Below are positions 63,260-64,000 of a stretch of DNA of 64,000 nt, piece after piece. The stretch covers positions 88,863 to 152,862 of the forward strand of contig JAKFGP010000015.1 in NCBI GenBank assembly GCA_021502835.1. Reading direction: 5' to 3'. Below the pieces are notes generated by a model that searched no databases, was not told the origin of the DNA, and was given only the letters and a program-made list of their open reading frames with translations. The position numbers and the translations under genes were made by a program. Origin of the DNA: Streptomyces thinghirensis (GTDB taxonomy: Bacteria; Actinomycetota; Actinomycetia; Streptomycetales; Streptomycetaceae). How positions within the stretch are numbered: the stretch's first letter is position 1; every line of letters begins with the position of its first letter.

Positions 63260-64000
63260 GCGACGGCAACGACGCGCGGCGCGACGCCCGCGACGAGCAC
63301 CGCCCCGTGGAGGGCGTTGCCGACCGAGCCGACCGGACCGGCCGGGCTGATCGGGCAAGAGCAGCCGAAGCACACGCACGCTGGGAACGGAACTGGTGAA
63401 CCACGGCCCCGCCGAACAGGGCCCCGACGCCGAGGGGCCCCGCGCTCAGGACCCGACGGGCCTCGACCCGACGAGTTGGCCCTGCGCAGGATGCTGCACC
63501 ACGCAGTCCAGGACGTGGAGCCGAGCGACGGCACCCTTGACCAGTTGCGCCGCGCGGTGCCTCGCCCGGCGCGCCTCGCAAGCGCCAGGCCGCCGTCGGC
63601 GTGGCGGCCGCCGCCCTCTTCCTCGGCACGGCTGTCCCGCCCTCGTGCACGTCTCGGTGCCACCGGCCCGGGGGCCGACCCGTCCGTCGCGGGCCACGCC
63701 TCGCAGGCCCAGGGCGGTGCCTCCCAGGGTAAGGGACCGGCCGGCGGCCAGAGCGGCATCGCCGGTCTCCGGCGGGCACGGGACGAGGCGCGGACAAGGC
63801 CGGTCCGAAGGAGACGCCCGACAAGGACGAGGAGAGCGGCGCCGCGACGGGCGCGGCCCCGGGCGCCGACCCTCCGCTGCAGCACTGCCGCCGACATCCC
63901 CCGTCTGTACGGCGAAGCAGCTCGGCCCGGCCGTCGCGAGCAGCGCCGCCCCCGACTCCACGGGCGTGGTCTAGCAATACGCAACTGAACGGGTTACTAC
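63256..64000 (+). CDS. Membrane protein coupled to sigma factor, possible regulator (partial, frameshifted)
   Basis: Begins ATG 63256 (MSDGNDARRDARDEHRPVEG) and runs off the window. The cytoplasmic part DELALRRMLHHAVQDVEPSD then GTLDQLRRAVPARRARKRQA leads into a helix AVGVAAAALFLGTAVPALVH, followed by a Gly/Ala/Ser-rich outer segment (ASQAQGGASQGKGPAGGQSG) and VCTAKQLGPAVASSAAPDS. One missing base near 63391 would join an apparent 47-residue frame (stop 63399) to the main frame (GTG 63396). One protein is preferred. The position suggests control of the sigma factor, but no zinc anti-sigma motif is visible. Confidence 0.65.

Noticed and set aside
63256..63399. Separate 47-residue protein between the sigma factor and its membrane partner
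   Set aside because: Its stop disappears if one G is restored near 63391, giving a continuous reading WERELVNHGPAEQ, so a single gene is preferred, although not proven.

Overview
This 64-kb window is high-GC actinobacterial chromosome, almost certainly Streptomyces. The evidence is very high third-position GC, many GTG starts, HspR-operator (HAIR) control of dnaK and clpB, and a gene order that, from memory, matches the conserved S. coelicolor block running from the dnaK operon (about SCO3671) through fba and pyrE, purA (about SCO3629) and ask-asd (about SCO3615-3614). I recognise no plasmid, prophage, transposase, CRISPR array, tRNA or rRNA.

The sequence has many single-base insertions and deletions. 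Most conserved housekeeping genes (dnaK, grpE, dnaJ, hspR, clpB, recR, ask, asd) break into two to ten frames, although every domain is present and in order. I read these as sequencing or assembly errors. Each gene is therefore reported from its true start to its true stop with approximate break points. Clean stretches include pyrE, fba, DUF2617 and the first response regulator. Error density is highest right of about 59.8 kb, where substitutions also appear.

Layout. 0-5.6 kb: phosphoribosyltransferase, Yip1-like membrane protein, large iron-sulfur reductase and a divergent MraY/WecA-like protein. 5.6-10 kb: dnaK-grpE-dnaJ-hspR behind HAIR operators. 10-15.2 kb: sugar-binding lipoprotein, three paralogous LuxR-type regulators, a tiny secreted peptide with two DLGWD motifs and a translationally coupled Rieske-like protein that lacks its cluster ligands. 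15.3-20.7 kb: HAIR-controlled clpB, a YbjN protein, an aminotransferase and a Cys/Gly-rich membrane peptide. 21-28 kb: DUF2617, a membrane aminopropyltransferase, a 17-bp minisatellite next to a response-regulator remnant, a CoxG-like protein, aldose epimerase, pyrE and fba. 28-32 kb: DUF3151, tryptophan dioxygenase, kynureninase and a hydrolase that could supply the formamidase step to anthranilate. 32-39.8 kb: DUF1023 hydrolase, acyltransferase, two tandem paralogous two-component systems and a CYP107-type P450. 39.8-44.6 kb: ABC exporter with a divergent GbsR/MarR regulator, a 14-bp minisatellite and a diacylglycerol-kinase-like gene. 44.6-52.5 kb: purA, small proteins, an ECF41-type sigma factor, a GntR regulator with a class III aminotransferase, and a DJ-1/MarR pair. 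52.5-64 kb: Ser/Thr kinase, SLATT protein, ybaB-recR-DUF5063, secreted FG-GAP protein, ask-asd, and a sigma factor with a coupled membrane partner.

The most unusual material is the peptide/LuxR locus at 11.4-15.2 kb and the intergenic minisatellites, whose units (8, 14, 17 and about 25 bp) are not multiples of three. One of these arrays lies where the receiver domain of a response regulator should be.
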